Part shown: piece after piece, positions 53,001 to 56,000 of the stretch
Layout: every line of letters begins with the position of its first letter
How positions within the stretch are numbered: position 1 is the stretch's first letter
Assembly (NCBI RefSeq): GCF_029227915.1
Contig: NC_079882.1
Coordinates: forward strand, 18,118,501-18,182,500
Reading direction: 5' to 3'
Length of the DNA: 64,000 bases
Source: Hydractinia symbiolongicarpus
Taxonomy: Eukaryota > Cnidaria > Hydrozoa > Anthoathecata > Hydractiniidae
Notes under the pieces: model-generated
Seen by the model: only the letters and a program-made list of their open reading frames with translations
Told to the model about the DNA's origin: nothing
Database searches by the model: none
Translations under genes and position numbers: made by a program

Positions 53001-56000
53001 TTCCTGTCTAAGCCATTTTATTTTGATAAAATGTATTAATTTATTCACAAAAAGTTGTCATATTTAAACTAATTATTTAAAAATTATGTTTGTTGTAATA
53101 TAATTACGTAATATAAACAAACAGCACAGCAAACAAATGAAAACAAAAAATGTGCACTGGTCTTGTCTAAATATTAAAGAATAAATGAGCGATTCAATTT
53201 TAAAATTTTAAAGCAACAAATAATTTGTGCAAATGACAACTAAATAATATAATTATTATAATTATATTTTCAAACTATCCATTTTCAAAATGGGGAACTA
53301 ACGTAGTGGTGTTCGTGGTCAGAAAACAATCGTTTTTTTCAGCCCTGGTAAATGTTGCTGGTTAATGTGGTATTTGTAACTGTTTTGAAAGTTGAGAAAT
53401 ATGGACTCAAAGTAAGACTACTCATTTTAGTATATGTGTAAGACAATTATATTGCAAAAAATTGTTTTCATCAAGAAGAGTTTAAAGAAAACAAGAAAAC
53501 CTGTCAGTTTGAACACACAACCCAATCTTAATAAATCAATTAAAACATGGCTAATATCTGCCGATGCAAGAAAAACAAGAAACTGGTACAGTTTAAACAC
53601 TCACAACTGCCAAAAGGTCAAAATGACCTTCTGGCGGTTGAAACAAGAAAGTTCTCAACTATCTACGCTTTTGTGCAAATGTTCTATCGTAAGGGGTAGC
53701 AGCAGTACTTGTATATAGAGGGTGATGTCGCATTAAAAAAAAACACTGTAAAGAACTTTTACTATTTTCTTTTTCTTCCAATGAATTATTTTCAAAAACC
53801 ATGAATAACAAAAGAATATACCCAATTGACTATACAGTATATAATAAAAACAGATACAACACTGTAAGCGAAAAAATTGATTCCTGTAAAACCTAATAGG
53901 CAAGTCCTGTTTGTACCATCGCCACATCATATTACTGGAATTTTAATCTGCAAATGAGGAAAGAATTATAACTTATAAAAGGCAAGGAATTTATAAAAAG
54001 TAGCATCTTGGATGTGATTCTCAAAAATCTTCACAAACATATCAGAATAGAAGTAGCAGCAGGAAAAAACAGTTAAAAACAGGTACTTCAGACTTAATCC
54101 TCAAATATTGTGTTATTTAATACAACAATAAAGCTTAGTTATCACTATGGGCTAACATGAGCTAACCATAGTGTGCATAATTTGTTAGCCGACTTCAATT
54201 TTTAAGCTACAGGTACCTGATGTATTTGTTTCACGTTCACACTATGGTACATCGCTAGCTCTTTTGTAGCAGAATATAATGCGAGAAAGAATGAAAAAAA
54301 AGATAGAAAGAAAGTCTTGTTATTAATACTACTTTGAAGAAGACGACGTAGCCTGAAGAGAAAGGAATTAAGTAAAATACGAGAGGAAACAACTTTTTCA
54401 CAACTAAACATACTATTTTAAAAAACATAAATCGCTTTGAGCACAATTTATGTCGGCTTCCTTTGAAGATTGCTGGAAGTGAGCTTATCTCGCTGTTAGC
54501 CAAAAAAAAATTTCAAAAAAATTTGATATCAAAAAATGGGCTAACGATGAGCTAATGATGAGTTCAGCTGTGAGCTAAGCAGGTACTTTTACGTTTAAAA
54601 TATGGGCTAAGGTTTTAGCGCGTAATGCGTACTATGGTTAGCTCATTGTTAGCCCATAGTGAGAACCAAGCCTTAAGGTTAAAACTGAGAAAAAGGAGCT
54701 GTCAGCTAATCTCATAAACCTTGTTTTCGAGGATATATAAACAACTAATATATATACATAAAATATATTAGCCAACCACATAGTTTTTCTTTTCTATATT
54801 ATTGCTGTAATTGTAGTTTTTGGAAGTAAAAAAAAATATATATCCTCTACCATCCTGTTACTTGATTGTCTAAACAAACAACTCCAGCGACGATCTGGTG
54901 ACTCTCGCCACAATGGTTTCACGTAAAAGAACCCCCAATGTGTTAATTTTTTACCAGAGATGAAGAAAGGCTAAACTAAACATACATTCCTGCGGATTGT
55001 GTGAAAAACAAAATAATTTCTATTTATGGTAAATTTTAAGTTTGTATTTATTATTTGTAATCGTAATCTACCAAGCATTTAACATATAATATGCTCTGTT
55101 CTAAAATTAAATAAAATCTCGCCACTTTAATTTCACACATGTTGCTCATTAAAATCTTATAATTCATAAAGAAAGTTTAGGTAAATTTTTTTGGCTAATG
55201 TTTTGTTTATTTTGCCTGGGAGATGATTTTCAAGAATTTCATTTGTATCCCTGTGACACAAGCTTTTATTCTTGCGAAACCTAGAAAAGTCTTTCTTTCC
55301 TCGTCACTCCGGAAGTAAATGTTCCTAATTTATTCAGCTTAGAGTAGGTAAATCAGGTATGTCATTATTTTATCTTCAGTGGAACTTGAATCACTTTGAA
55401 TCAGATCACATTGTTACAAAAGTAACACTGTGTTTTTGAAGAAGTGATTTGTTATAGATTTGAAAAGAAATTTAGCTAGAAAAGAGTATTTCTGTGAGCA
55501 TTGATGTGTAAATGGAAAGAGTGGTATGTACAAACGGTAACAAGTGGTATTTTTCTGTAATAAATAAACAGATTTTTGCTGCTAACCCGACAAAAGTTCT
55601 AATTTATATGTATGTCAAGTAAAGTATCAAAGTTATATATTATCTTTTTGGGCTTTACCTAAATATTTTTTGCACTTAAAGGATGTACTAAAGTTGTACC
55701 TTGTTCATTTTAAGGTTAATCTATGGTTTTAAATTGATTTTTAGCAAGCATTATATTTACAACAACATATACAGTTCTCTGGTTTTTTTTGAGTCCCTAA
55801 AAAGTGAATTCTCAAAAAGACTAGCTGTTACAAAATCTAACTGAGCATTAACTGTATCTATAGCATAAACATTCGTTAAATGAGTTATTATGGTGCACAT
55901 ATTTCACCAGGACAAAATTTTATGAAACAAAGGCAGTAAACATTGACCTAACATTAGTGAACAAAGCATATAAATTCGGTGGATTTTTGTACATGGGTAT

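Noticed and set aside
53434-53718. 94-codon plus frame as a gene
   Set aside because: Lys/Thr/Asn-rich, with no motif, splice context or neighbouring coding sequence.
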